From positions 1 through 39,884 of the forward strand of contig NZ_JOMF01000010.1 of NCBI RefSeq assembly GCF_000711215.1: a stretch of 39,884 nucleotides of DNA, read 5' to 3'. Within the stretch, counting starts at the first letter, position 1. Each line of letters opens with the position of its first letter. Positions 7,857 to 17,120 of this stretch are shown here, in pieces. A program made the position numbers and the translations under genes. Below the pieces are notes generated by a model. The model had not been told where the DNA came from, ran no database searches, and saw only the letters and a program-made list of their open reading frames with translations. This DNA is from Methanomicrobium mobile BP (GTDB lineage: Archaea; Halobacteriota; Methanomicrobia; Methanomicrobiales; Methanomicrobiaceae).

Positions 7857-8651
7857 ATGACACAGGTACCGGTAAAAGTAGAGCAGGACGGTAAATGGAT
7901 CTCTCTAAAAATTGACGTCGATGAAGAGAGGATTCAGATACCCGCACCAATCTCGTCTGAGATAAAAATCAAGGCTATAGACGATCTGGAGGAGAAGAAG
8001 AGCGTTCTTCTCATCAAGACCAAAAAGGGGGATGTGTTAAAACTTGCATCCATTCCTAAAGCTCTCCAGCTCTTAAAACGAATTATTACAATGGGCTGTA
8101 CGGCATACCGCCTTACGGCATACTTTATGTCCCCTGCGGTTCGCGGCGGCGTAATGGTCAAAGAAGCGAGATGGGAAAAGGGTGCGATTGCCGTACTTAA
8201 GACAGGTATCTGGTTCGTAAGCAAGGATAACCAGGTCTGTATCCCGCTCGACGACGTATCCGGCATTCAGATTACAAAGCGTGAAGTACAGGGCAAAGAC
8301 AGCGATGTCGTTCAGATAGACCACATCGAGAACAGCGAAGTTGTCACGAGTTTTGTACTGTGTCCGCTCACGACACTTCAGATACTTTTCAATTACTTAA
8401 AGGATGCCACCAAAGACCTGGATGTATCGTCCGGCGAACTCGACGGCATCTCCGCCCAGGTGGCAATGCTTGTATACAGCGGAATGGACACGCACTCCAT
8501 CGAGAATATGATAAACATCTCGAACAAGCAGATTGAGTCGATATACGACAAACTCATCGAGAAGAAACTTGTCGAGGTCGTCACGGTAAGACGTGAGGTC
8601 AAGCTCACGACAAAAGGCGTAAGGTTCGTGAACGAATCCGTCAAGACATAA
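7857..8651 (+). CDS. cheF: Taxis adaptor protein CheF (archaeal)
   Basis: CheF is the archaea-specific adaptor linking the bacterial-type Che proteins (CheY, CheD, CheC) to the archaellum switch. The 264-residue protein fits the archaeal CheF family in length and shows an N-terminal beta-rich domain containing ISSEIKIKAI. The C-terminal part, from about residue 200, looks like a winged helix (a helix pair around SIENMINISNKQIESIYDKL and a KLVEVV strand). The gene sits exactly between the archaellum genes and cheY, as in other archaea. GGGAG lies about 10 nt before the ATG. It follows the acidic membrane protein by 43 bases, so one transcript is likely. Confidence 0.85.
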   Translation: MTQVPVKVEQDGKWISLKIDVDEERIQIPAPISSEIKIKAIDDLEEKKSVLLIKTKKGDVLKLASIPKALQLLKRIITMGCTAYRLTAYFMSPAVRGGVMVKEARWEKGAIAVLKTGIWFVSKDNQVCIPLDDVSGIQITKREVQGKDSDVVQIDHIENSEVVTSFVLCPLTTLQILFNYLKDATKDLDVSSGELDGISAQVAMLVYSGMDTHSIENMINISNKQIESIYDKLIEKKLVEVVTVRREVKLTTKGVRFVNESVKT

Positions 8652-9096
8652 GATCTATCGAATAAAGACAGATCCATTCACGATAAATTCAATCAATATT
8701 TACCCGAAACCACTTCTGATTTTAATCGGATTCATTTTTCAAAAGTTTACGTTGTCACATTTTCGGGAATGTTTCAAAAATATTTCCCATATATTATATA
8801 ATTCCCCGATTAATACATTGCCGAACGAATCGCAAAAGACGCATACATCAGCCATTATTCCATTTTACCGAATAATTTTGCCCTGACAGAGAACTGCGCC
8901 ATCGGATAAACGTCGGGAATTTTTCGCATGCCCTGCATGAAAATCTTTGCCGCATACACAAGTTTAGTAAATAAAGAGATACAGATTTTTAGAAAAAATA
9001 AAAGTCTTGGAAGTAATCTGAAATTTATTTCCCGATTAAATGATCCGTATTCGATAACCTTAATAAGATTAATACAAGAATTAGTAGTGATTATCA
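8652..9096. other. Gap between cheF and the cheY operon
   Basis: No gene is supported in these 445 bases. There are T-tracts after cheF, an AT-rich TATATTATATAATT stretch near 8791-8804, a more GC-rich patch (8878-8960) with no convincing frame, and a short weak promoter region before cheY (AAATTTATT at about 9021-9029). The cheY start is preceded by GTGAT. Confidence 0.5.
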
Positions 9097-9459
9097 ATGG
9101 GAAGAATCCTTGTTGTAGATGATACGATGTTCATGAGAACTTTGTTGAAAAACATTCTGTTCTCAGGCTCTCACGACATTGTAGGTGAGGCGGAAGACGG
9201 TGAAGATGCCGTTGCAAAGTACAAGGCACTCAAGCCGGACCTCGTGACAATGGATGTTGTAATGCCGAAAATGAACGGTATTGAAGCATTGAAAGCCATA
9301 ACAGCCCTTGACCCGAATGCCAAGGTTGTTATGTGTACTGCGGTAGGCCAGGAACAAATGGTCAAACTCGCAATCAAGACAGGAGCAAAAGGATACATTG
9401 TCAAACCGTTCCAGGCTCCCAAGGTATTGGAAGAAGTAAACAACATATTAAGCTCATAA
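9097..9459 (+). CDS. cheY: Chemotaxis response regulator CheY
   Basis: A 120-residue stand-alone receiver domain. The acidic pocket is D8-D9, the phosphoacceptor is D53 (LVTMDVVMP), and the switch residues T81 and K103 are in place. Phospho-CheY is the signal that CheA sends to CheF and the archaellum switch. No output domain is attached. It is the first gene of the che operon; cheB starts 2 bases after its stop. Confidence 0.96.
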   Translation: MGRILVVDDTMFMRTLLKNILFSGSHDIVGEAEDGEDAVAKYKALKPDLVTMDVVMPKMNGIEALKAITALDPNAKVVMCTAVGQEQMVKLAIKTGAKGYIVKPFQAPKVLEEVNNILSS

Positions 9460-9461
9460 TT

Positions 9462-10496
9462 ATGATCCGAGTTCTGATAGTAGATGATTCCGTATTTATG
9501 CGGACGGTGCTTGCCGATATAATGGGAAGCGACGACTCAATCGAGATCGTCGGTTCGGCTGAAGACGGAGTTATCGCACTGCAAAAAATCGATGAATTAT
9601 CTCCCGATGTAGTCACTCTCGACATTCAGATGCCGAATATGGACGGCATTGAGATGCTTGAACAGATGAAGATGCGTTCGTATGAGAATCGTCCGAGAAT
9701 ACTCATGCTGAGTACACTTACATCAAAAGATGCCGACCTGACAAAGCGTGCTCTGGATTTAGGTGCAGACGACTTCATGCTCAAACCCCATAATCTCGGT
9801 AAAATTAGGGGTATCGAATCAGAACTAATCACAAAGATAAAGCATCTTGTAACCATTCCGTCCGTCCAGAGACAGCCAAAGCCCGAATCCGAGAAAAAAC
9901 AGGCAGAGAATATTGTTCTTATAGGTTCTTCGGCAGGAGGACCGCCCATGCTTGATTCGGTTGTATCGGCGTTGGATCCCGACATAAATGCCGCAATCAT
10001 CATAACCCAGCACATGCCGGCAGGTTTCACGGCTTCACTTGCGCAGAGACTTGACAGAATCTCGCAGCTGCCCGTAAAGGAGACCGAGAACGGCGATGTC
10101 CTGGAAAACGGCAAGGTCTATGTTTCCAAGGGAGGTTTCCACACCGTTATCTCCGCAACCATAGACAGTTCCGGAAAAATCGGCGGCAAAATTACGCATT
10201 CCAAATCCCCGCCCGTTCATGCCGTAAGGCCTGCAATTGACAAGACATTCAATTCGGCGGCAAAAGTCTTCAAGACCAGAGCCGTTGCCACCGTGCTGAG
10301 CGGAATGGGCAGCGACTGCGGAGAAGGAATGGAATCCGTAAAGAATGCCGGCGGCAAGACAATAGTCGTCAAGGAAGAGGATGCTCTGGTATACGGTATG
10401 GCACGTTCGGCACTCTCGCGCAACTGCGTCGATAAAGTGCTTCCGCTGAAAGCGATACCGCGGGAAATAATGAAAACAGTCTCAGAAATGGGGTAA
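9462..10496 (+). CDS. cheB: Chemotaxis response regulator protein-glutamate methylesterase CheB
   Basis: CheB removes methyl groups from receptor glutamates and deamidates glutamines, resetting receptor sensitivity. Of 344 residues, 1-125 form a receiver domain (D8-D9, phosphoacceptor D54, K109), followed by a linker and the methylesterase domain. The catalytic triad is visible as S157 (GSSAGG), H184 (TQHMP) and D285 (SGMGSD). The start MIRVLIVDDS at 9462 is chosen over an upstream in-frame ATG inside cheY because it begins exactly at the receiver fold. There is no strong ribosome site, so translation probably re-initiates from cheY. cheR, the opposing methyltransferase, is not in the window. 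Confidence 0.96.
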   Translation: MIRVLIVDDSVFMRTVLADIMGSDDSIEIVGSAEDGVIALQKIDELSPDVVTLDIQMPNMDGIEMLEQMKMRSYENRPRILMLSTLTSKDADLTKRALDLGADDFMLKPHNLGKIRGIESELITKIKHLVTIPSVQRQPKPESEKKQAENIVLIGSSAGGPPMLDSVVSALDPDINAAIIITQHMPAGFTASLAQRLDRISQLPVKETENGDVLENGKVYVSKGGFHTVISATIDSSGKIGGKITHSKSPPVHAVRPAIDKTFNSAAKVFKTRAVATVLSGMGSDCGEGMESVKNAGGKTIVVKEEDALVYGMARSALSRNCVDKVLPLKAIPREIMKTVSEMG

Positions 10497-10502
10497 TAAT
10501 AA

Positions 10503-12968
10503 ATGTCTGATGAGGAATCCTACAGAAAACTCTTTGTGGCAGAATCCGTGGAGAACCACGAGAATATCGTAAACAATATTCTGGTTCTCGAAGAAGGCTC
10601 GGATGACGCCGCTATAGATGAAATATTCCGATCCGCTCACACTCTTAAAGGAATGTCGGCTTCGATGGGATACATGGAGATGGAAAGGCTTTGCCATAAA
10701 ATGGAAGATGTTTTCCATTCCATCAGGAGCGGAGCCATTGAAATATCTCCGGAACTGACAGATCTTCTTCTCGCCTGCACAGACAGGATAGAGGAGATGA
10801 TAGACGATATCGAAGGCGGAGGTGACAGTTCGGGTATCGAGTCCGAAGATCTCATCTCAAAGCTCAAGGAGATTGAAGCGGCGGCCAACGGCGAGGCAAA
10901 GCCCGAGAGCAAGCCCGCGGAGAAGGCACCCGAACCTGCAGCAGCCCAACCCGTTGCCGAAGAAAACCCGACCGTTGCGGATGAATCCTCTGCCGGTACG
11001 GAAGAAGTCGCGGCAGAACCTTCAACCGCAGACTCCTCATCAGCCGAAAGCACAGCCGATGCGGCAAAACCCGCATCGATACCCGGAACCCAGCAGTATA
11101 AGATAACAGCCAGGGTTGCCGACGAATGCACGATGAAAGACGTCCGTGCAATGATCGTTCTTCAAAACCTCGAAGATGTCGGAACAATCATCTCAAGCAA
11201 ACCCACGGCACAGGAGCTCGACGAAGGTATCTTCGAATCCGTGCTTGAAGTTACCATTGAGAGCGATTCCGGAGAGGATGCACTCAAAAGTGCCGCCTCG
11301 TTAACCGATATCGCCGAGGTCACGGTGGAGCCGATCGGCGCCGGCAACAGTACTTCGCCAATCTACACAATCAAACTTAAAATTGCCTCGGACTGCTCAA
11401 TGAAGGATGTAAGGGCGATGCTCGTCCTGCAAAACCTTGAGAAGTGCGGAAGTATTCTCTCATCGAATCCGAACAGAGAACAGATTGACAACGGCGAGAT
11501 AACGGACACTCTCGAGATTGTCATATCCTCGGATAAGAACGAAGAGGAACTCAAAAAGGCATCCTCAATATCGGACATAACCGAAGTCGTAATCTCGGCT
11601 TCGGGATCGGCATCCGCGGCAGCACCCGCACCGTCAGCGGCACCTTCGCCCAAGCAGGAAGAACCTGCCGAAGAACCGGCAGCTGCGGCTCAGCCCGCAA
11701 CCGAAGTCGCCGAGGTCAAATCCAAGACCGAAGAGACCGCCCCCGAAGCTCAGACAGCGAAAACGGCAGGCGATGAGTCTAAAGCCAGGAAGGAGAAAGT
11801 AGCCTCACCCCAGACTGCCGACAAGAAGAAAGAGTTCAAGAACATCCGTGTGGACATCACACGTCTCGACCAGATGATGAACCTTGTCGAAGATCTTGTT
11901 ATCAACGGCGGCAGACTGAAGCAGATTGCAAAAGAGCATCAGATTAAGGACATGGACGAAGCCCTTAACATGGTCAGCCGTTCCATCTCCGACCTTCAGA
12001 ATCTGATGATGTATATCAGGATGATCCCCTTAAGTCAGATCTTCAACCGTTTCCCCCGTGTTGTCAGAGATGTGGCACACCACGACGGCAAAGAGGTTGA
12101 TTTCATCATGACGGGAGGAGAGACCGAGCTTGACCGCAGTGTCATCGATAACCTCGGCGACCCGCTCCTTCACCTGATAAGAAACGGTGTCAACCACGGT
12201 CTCGAGACACCCGACGTAAGAAAAGCGGCAGGCAAAGATCCAAAAGGAATTCTTAAACTCTCGGCAAGACGCGAACAGGGCAATGTAATCATAGAACTTA
12301 CCGATGACGGCGCAGGAATAAATCGCCAGAAGGTATTGAACACTGCCATAAAACGCGGTCTTATATCCAAAGAAGATGCCGCAAACTATCCCGACGAGGA
12401 TATCCCCAACTTCCTCTTCCAGCCGGGATTCTCGACAGCCGAAGTTATCACCGATATCAGCGGCAGAGGAGTCGGACTGGATGTGGTTAAGAGCGCAATC
12501 GAATCTCTCAAAGGTTCCATCAAAGTCGAGACCAAGGAAGGCGAAGGCACATCGTTTATACTCACGCTTCCGCCGACAATGGCAATCATCGAAGTAATGA
12601 TGGTGAGAATCAATGACAAGAGATGCGCAATTCCCATTAACACCGTCGTTGAGATAGCGAACGTCAACTTCAACAAGGTCACTCACATCGGCAAGAGTGA
12701 GGCGATACTGCTCAGGGATGAAGTTTTGCAGATAAACAGACTTGATCAGATGTTCGGACCGGTAAAGGAAGATGGTATAGTCGTAATAGTTCAGTATAAA
12801 GGAACAAAATGCTGCATACCCGTTGACATTGTAGAAGGTCAGCAGGAAGTGGTTGTAAAGCCGGTAAGCAATATTATCGGCAACTGTCCGGGTGTAGGCG
12901 GTGTCACAATTCCGGGTGACGGAGATGTCCTGCCGATTCTGGATGTTAATACGATGATATTGAACTGA
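10503..12968 (+). CDS. cheA: Chemotaxis histidine kinase CheA with two tandem P2 domains
   Basis: CheA autophosphorylates in response to receptors and passes phosphate to CheY and CheB. The 821 residues show P1/HPt with the phosphorylated H46 (SAHTLKG), an Ala/Glu/Pro-rich linker, and two homologous P2-like domains (about 198-275 and 287-362), each with a D/SCSMKDVRAM-like motif. A second Ala/Pro/Glu linker leads to the P3 dimerisation helices (about 444-505), the P4 ATPase (N box RNGVNHGLE near 559, G1 DDGAGI near 601, G2 GRGVGLD near 655) and the CheW-like P5 (about 690-821). All catalytic boxes look intact. The doubled P2 makes it longer than the usual 650 to 700 residues. Confidence 0.96.
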   Translation: MSDEESYRKLFVAESVENHENIVNNILVLEEGSDDAAIDEIFRSAHTLKGMSASMGYMEMERLCHKMEDVFHSIRSGAIEISPELTDLLLACTDRIEEMIDDIEGGGDSSGIESEDLISKLKEIEAAANGEAKPESKPAEKAPEPAAAQPVAEENPTVADESSAGTEEVAAEPSTADSSSAESTADAAKPASIPGTQQYKITARVADECTMKDVRAMIVLQNLEDVGTIISSKPTAQELDEGIFESVLEVTIESDSGEDALKSAASLTDIAEVTVEPIGAGNSTSPIYTIKLKIASDCSMKDVRAMLVLQNLEKCGSILSSNPNREQIDNGEITDTLEIVISSDKNEEELKKASSISDITEVVISASGSASAAAPAPSAAPSPKQEEPAEEPAAAAQPATEVAEVKSKTEETAPEAQTAKTAGDESKARKEKVASPQTADKKKEFKNIRVDITRLDQMMNLVEDLVINGGRLKQIAKEHQIKDMDEALNMVSRSISDLQNLMMYIRMIPLSQIFNRFPRVVRDVAHHDGKEVDFIMTGGETELDRSVIDNLGDPLLHLIRNGVNHGLETPDVRKAAGKDPKGILKLSARREQGNVIIELTDDGAGINRQKVLNTAIKRGLISKEDAANYPDEDIPNFLFQPGFSTAEVITDISGRGVGLDVVKSAIESLKGSIKVETKEGEGTSFILTLPPTMAIIEVMMVRINDKRCAIPINTVVEIANVNFNKVTHIGKSEAILLRDEVLQINRLDQMFGPVKEDGIVVIVQYKGTKCCIPVDIVEGQQEVVVKPVSNIIGNCPGVGGVTIPGDGDVLPILDVNTMILN

Positions 12969-12996
12969 TTGATAAATAATCTGGAGAATCAAGAAA

Positions 12997-13611
12997 ATGG
13001 AATTAAATGCGAAACAACTCGACGCAATGAGGGAACTCGGAAATATTGGTGCCTCACACGCAGCAACATCCCTTTCAACAATGCTCATGTGTCAGATAGA
13101 TATGACAGTACCCGAAGCAATGGTCGTCGATATCGCAGATATCGGCGAATATTTCGGAGATGAGATCTCGGCACTTGTTGTCTTTGAGATTAACGGAGAG
13201 ATTAACCCCGGAGGATATGTAGTTCTCCACATGCCCCAGTCATCCGCAATAAGACTCACAAATACAATGCTGGGTACAACTGATGAGAACCGCGATTTCA
13301 ACGAGATGGATGAGAGCGCACTTCTGGAGGTCGGAAACATCATGGTATCACAGTTCCTCGATGCCACGGCAACACTTCTCGGAATTGTAATGCTCCCCTC
13401 ACCGCCGGCACTTGCCATCGACATGGCGCATGCGGCATTCGCAAATGTCGTATCCATGGTCACAGGGGACATCAACGAGATCATCCTCTTCAGAACCGAA
13501 CTTACATCAACGGTTAATGATATTGCGAGCACGATTGTGATGCTCCCCTACGAGAATACGTTAGGCAGAATTCTCGAACTACTTGACAAACTTGTCGACT
13601 TGAAAGAATAA
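12997..13611 (+). CDS. cheC: CheY-P phosphatase CheC
   Basis: CheC dephosphorylates CheY-P and binds CheD. The 204 residues contain both copies of the phosphatase signature (D/S)-x3-E-x2-N: D9/E13/N16 and S107/E111/N114. Both active sites therefore look functional. CTGGAG lies upstream of the ATG. It is 28 bases after cheA and 21 before cheD, and the CheC-CheD pair is a known feedback unit. Confidence 0.95.
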   Translation: MELNAKQLDAMRELGNIGASHAATSLSTMLMCQIDMTVPEAMVVDIADIGEYFGDEISALVVFEINGEINPGGYVVLHMPQSSAIRLTNTMLGTTDENRDFNEMDESALLEVGNIMVSQFLDATATLLGIVMLPSPPALAIDMAHAAFANVVSMVTGDINEIILFRTELTSTVNDIASTIVMLPYENTLGRILELLDKLVDLKE

Positions 13612-13632
13612 TAATCATAATTTTTCACAGAT

Positions 13633-14121
13633 ATGGACGGCAAAGCACAGGCGGAAAAAGGCGTTAACATCGGTATCGGAGAATACCGTATGGACAGCTC
13701 ACTGTTGACCTCAATCGGTCTCGGATCATGTGTAGCTGTGGTTATCCACGATAACCGTAAAAATGTTGGCGCCGTGGCCCATGTTATGCTTCCCGACAGT
13801 AACGGCAGAAACGACAGACCGGGTAAATTTGCCGATACCGCTGTTCCCACACTCTACAACCTGCTCATCGACGGCGGCAGCAACAAGAGAGATCTTATTG
13901 CCAAGATTGCCGGCGGTTCGAGCATGTTCAAGCAGTTCAAAGGAAATCTGGATATCGGTCAAAGAAACGTTGAGGCAGTTAAAGAGGCACTGACCAAGGT
14001 ACATGTTGTTCTTGTTGCCGAAGATGTCGGAGGCACATGCGGACGTTCCATCATATACAATCCTTCCGAAAGTGCGACGGTTCACGTGAGGCGGGCTGAT
14101 GGAACATGTACAGACATATAA
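13633..14121 (+). CDS. cheD: Receptor glutamine deamidase CheD
   Basis: CheD deamidates receptor glutamines and activates CheC. The 162-residue protein has the catalytic Cys at C33 (GLGSC), His at H50 (GAVAHVMLP) and a Thr at T26, matching the family's Cys-His-Thr arrangement. No clear ribosome site precedes the ATG. Its last 16 bases overlap the start of the next gene, which encodes an exported propeller protein in another frame. Confidence 0.95.
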   Translation: MDGKAQAEKGVNIGIGEYRMDSSLLTSIGLGSCVAVVIHDNRKNVGAVAHVMLPDSNGRNDRPGKFADTAVPTLYNLLIDGGSNKRDLIAKIAGGSSMFKQFKGNLDIGQRNVEAVKEALTKVHVVLVAEDVGGTCGRSIIYNPSESATVHVRRADGTCTDI

Positions 14122-15170
14122 CACTGATTCTCCTATCAATATCGATTATTTTTTCTGCGGCACCTGTCGCGGCAGAGAATGTCAATTTCTGGCCCGGCAG
14201 TAATTCCGTAAGCAGCACTTCCGTTAATGAAATAGCCAACGGCATTAATGACCAGGTTCTTTTTGCGACAGGCAACGGTCTGTCAATCTATGAAGACGGC
14301 AAATGGACGAGACTTTACTCGAAAGCAACCAATAAAATAGGATATCTTGACGGCATCCCTTATGACAACTACGTATTTTGCCTGGAATACGATGTCTACA
14401 ACAATCTCTGGCTGGGATACGGCGGTGCACTTCAGATCTATGACGGCTATACCCAACCGCTTACTTATTCCTACGATCAGAGAATAATTCCGTCATACGC
14501 GATAAACGACCTTCAGAGGATAGGCGATCAGATGTGGATCGCGATAGGCGACATGGGTGTGTGCTGTTATCAGAACGGCGAATGGATATGGTTGCCGCCG
14601 TATGAATCGGGTCTCGGAGATGCCACGCAGGTTACCCAGATGGCGGTTGACTACGCATCGGGCAGTCTTGTCGTGACCTCAAATCAATACTATATCGCCG
14701 ACGGCGAACCGCACCAGCATGTCATGCGTCCCGATTCTCTGAACTATCCGTACTTTGACGATATTGTAAGCCCGTATCTGAAATCGGACATGTACAATGT
14801 CAGATCCGGCGCTCACGGCGGCGTTTACTTATTCAACCGCGATGCCATCGTATTCTACGAGCCGAAGTCCGATACGGTTACACCCGTCCTCAGGGTCACT
14901 CAACTTGACCGTGAGGCGGTAAGGATAAACGATCTCGCGGTTGCTCCCGACAATACCCTTGTCATTGCGACAAATCTGGGTGTGTTCGGTGTGAAAGACA
15001 ATGCAATAGTAAAGAGGCTGACCCATAAGGAGACGGTTCTTAATGAGATTAAGAAAGTCTTTGTCGATAAGAACAACCGCTGGTGGTATGTGAACAAATA
15101 CCTTGTCGGCTATTACTACGACGAAGATACCTATAAGGGAGTGTCGGCAATAGAACTACCGAACGCGTGA
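14106..15170 (+). CDS. Secreted beta-propeller protein (regulator-propeller-like repeats)
   Basis: The 354-residue protein starts with a clear signal peptide (hydrophobic stretch to about residue 22, cleavage near APVAA-E). The body has repeats of the two-component regulator propeller type: VLFATGNGLSIYEDGKW, LWLGYGGALQIYDGY, MWIAIGDMGVCCYQNGEW and LVIATNLGVFGVKDN. These predict an extracellular propeller of about six or seven blades. No kinase or membrane anchor is attached. The ATG lies inside the last codons of cheD, so translation is probably coupled. Its presence at the end of the che operon suggests a link with sensing, but that is inference from position only. Confidence 0.75.
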   Translation: MYRHITLILLSISIIFSAAPVAAENVNFWPGSNSVSSTSVNEIANGINDQVLFATGNGLSIYEDGKWTRLYSKATNKIGYLDGIPYDNYVFCLEYDVYNNLWLGYGGALQIYDGYTQPLTYSYDQRIIPSYAINDLQRIGDQMWIAIGDMGVCCYQNGEWIWLPPYESGLGDATQVTQMAVDYASGSLVVTSNQYYIADGEPHQHVMRPDSLNYPYFDDIVSPYLKSDMYNVRSGAHGGVYLFNRDAIVFYEPKSDTVTPVLRVTQLDREAVRINDLAVAPDNTLVIATNLGVFGVKDNAIVKRLTHKETVLNEIKKVFVDKNNRWWYVNKYLVGYYYDEDTYKGVSAIELPNA

Positions 15171-15197
15171 GTTGAAATAATTCAGTGAAAAATTGAA

Positions 15198-15234
15198 GAT
15201 TGATTTTCAATCCAAAAAATAGATTTTCTTTTTT
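15198..15234 (+). terminator. Hairpin plus T-tract after the propeller gene
   Basis: GATTGA and TCAATC form a 6-bp stem with a 3-nt loop (15198-15212), followed by a run of mostly T (15224-15234). It lies between convergent genes. The A-run at 15214-15218 gives a T-run on the other strand for the oppositely oriented rli1. Confidence 0.45.
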
Positions 15235-15268
15235 GTTACTTTTTTCAGATTTCCTTTGTTTACAGAGA

Positions 15269-17059
15269 TTAGGCTTTGCTGATATCGGCGTAGTAGTAGT
15301 TACCGGATGCACGCTGTTCGCGGTCGAGGTAACTGCCGGGCTTATTGATTCTGGGTCTGCCGCAGTTGGCATCGCGCCTAAACGTGACATCAAGCTCCTT
15401 TAAGAAGTAGTTCATACCGGTCTGCATGTCAAAGGGTCCGACGGCAGTACCCTCAACACCGGGCTTTCCGTCGAAGACAAGAAGCCTCTCGCTAATCATA
15501 TCGATTACATAGACATCGTGGTCTATGACAAGGACACCCGAACCCGTGCTCTCGGCATGCCTTCTGAGGACACGTGCGAGGTTTACACGCTGCTCGACAT
15601 CGAGGTGGGCACTCGGCTCGTCGAGGATATACAACTCCGCCTCCTTGGAAAGACAGAGTGCGATTGCCACACGCTGAAGTTCTCCGCCGGAGAGGGTGTT
15701 TACCTGCGACTGAAGGATGGGTTCAAGCATAAGCGGTTCAAGTATCTCGTGCTGGAAGTACGAGGAATCAAACCTGCTTGTCGTGCGTCTGAGAAGGAAC
15801 TCTACCGTGTCGGTCGAATCCGTCTTGATATACTGCGGCTTGAAGGATACAGTGACAGTCCGCGGAAGCTTACCCGTATCGGGCTCTTCCACGCCCGCAA
15901 GCATCTTTGCAAAAGTACTCTTTCCTATACCGTTTGCACCGACGATACCGAGAACCTCGCCCGACTTAATGGCGCCGCCCTTTACCTTCATATGGAAGGA
16001 CTCGCCGTAGCGCTTCTCAAACGGCGGAAACTCGATGAGGGTCTCGCGGTCAGTCAGACCTTCGTGGGCGCGGGTCTCAAACTCCACGGCGGTATCGCGG
16101 AATCTCACATTCTCTTCGTTCAGGAATCCCGAGAGATACTGGTTGATACCTATGCGCACACCCTTCGGACGCGTGATTATACCGAAGACCGAGGGTTTTC
16201 CGTAGGCAATATGGACGTTATCGGCAAGCATGTCAAGTATTGCAAGGTCGTGCTCGACGATCATCACGGGTTTTTCAGCCGCAATCTCGCGGATGAGCTT
16301 TGCGGTCGCCATCCTCTGATAGATATCGAGGTAAGGGGTTACCTCATCGAGGAAGTAGAAGTCCGCTTTTCTGCTGAGGCACGCCGTTATGGCCACACGC
16401 TGAAGTTCTCCGCCGGAGATTGTCGTTATGTCGCGGTCGAGAATGGACTCGAGTTTAAGTTCGCGGATATACTCCTCGAGTTTTCCGCGTTCGTCCGTAG
16501 ACTTCAGGAGATCGGCGACCTTACCCTTGAAGACCTTCGGTATGAAATCGATATACTGCGGCTTGACCGCGGTCTTTACACTGCCCTTCGAGACAAGTTC
16601 GAGGTAGTCGTGAAGTTCGGTACCCGCATACTCTTTTAAGACAGCATCCCACGATGCCTTGTAGTCCGCATAGACATTACCGAGATTCGGTATCAGCTGA
16701 CCGGATAGAATGCCGACCGTGGTACTCTTTCCCACACCGTTGGGACCCAGAAGACCCGTTACCTTACCTTCGCTCGGCACCGCCATGCCGTAGAGTGCAA
16801 AGGCATTGACGCCGTATCTGTGCGTCGGATAGTCAAGTTCCTGAGGCAGGGTGACTATATCGAGGGCGCCGAACGCGCATTTCTTGACGCAGATACCGCA
16901 TCCCACGCACATCTCTTCGGATATGACCGCTTTGCCGTCATCGCCGATGACCACGGTCTCATCGCCTGTCCTTACACGCGGGCAGTAGACTATACATTCT
17001 TTGCCGCATTTCTTGGAATGACATCTGTCTTTATGAACAACAGCTATACGCAAAACCAT
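15269..17059 (-). CDS. rli1: Ribosome recycling ATPase ABCE1 (Rli1)
   Basis: ABCE1 splits ribosomes after termination or after Pelota-dependent rescue. The 596 residues show the N-terminal iron-sulphur domain with two 4Fe-4S motifs (CHSKKCGKECIVYCP and CVGCGICVKKC) and two ABC cassettes. Cassette 1 has Walker A GPNGVGKST and signature SGGELQR; cassette 2 has GANGIGKST and LSGGELQR, followed by LDEPSAHLD. In cassette 1 the segment after Walker B reads DEVTPYLD rather than the commoner DEPSSYLD. The start MVLRIAVVHKDRC matches the family. It faces the propeller gene at its 3' end. Confidence 0.97.
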   Translation of the reverse strand: MVLRIAVVHKDRCHSKKCGKECIVYCPRVRTGDETVVIGDDGKAVISEEMCVGCGICVKKCAFGALDIVTLPQELDYPTHRYGVNAFALYGMAVPSEGKVTGLLGPNGVGKSTTVGILSGQLIPNLGNVYADYKASWDAVLKEYAGTELHDYLELVSKGSVKTAVKPQYIDFIPKVFKGKVADLLKSTDERGKLEEYIRELKLESILDRDITTISGGELQRVAITACLSRKADFYFLDEVTPYLDIYQRMATAKLIREIAAEKPVMIVEHDLAILDMLADNVHIAYGKPSVFGIITRPKGVRIGINQYLSGFLNEENVRFRDTAVEFETRAHEGLTDRETLIEFPPFEKRYGESFHMKVKGGAIKSGEVLGIVGANGIGKSTFAKMLAGVEEPDTGKLPRTVTVSFKPQYIKTDSTDTVEFLLRRTTSRFDSSYFQHEILEPLMLEPILQSQVNTLSGGELQRVAIALCLSKEAELYILDEPSAHLDVEQRVNLARVLRRHAESTGSGVLVIDHDVYVIDMISERLLVFDGKPGVEGTAVGPFDMQTGMNYFLKELDVTFRRDANCGRPRINKPGSYLDREQRASGNYYYADISKA

Positions 17060-17120
17060 AATGATCTCTCCGGAATTTGCCGTATCAAAATATTATATTA
17101 TAGGGGTATTCGCCTGCGGC

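Noticed and set aside
8855-9122. Overlapping small frames on both strands before cheY
   Set aside because: Neither has a ribosome site or recognisable sequence and both run into the cheY start. A decayed gene remnant or small RNA near 8878-8960 is possible but cannot be supported.
9333-9461. Longer cheB start inside cheY
   Set aside because: The extra 43 residues are out-of-frame cheY coding sequence with no receiver-domain character. The ATG at 9462 starts exactly at the conserved fold.
12030-13088. 352-codon minus-strand frame opposite cheA/cheC
   Set aside because: It spans two well conserved plus-strand genes and their junction, so it is a shadow.
15518-16639. 373-codon plus-strand frame opposite rli1
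   Set aside because: It is antisense to a fully conserved ABCE1 gene; the product resembles nothing and no ribosome site is present.
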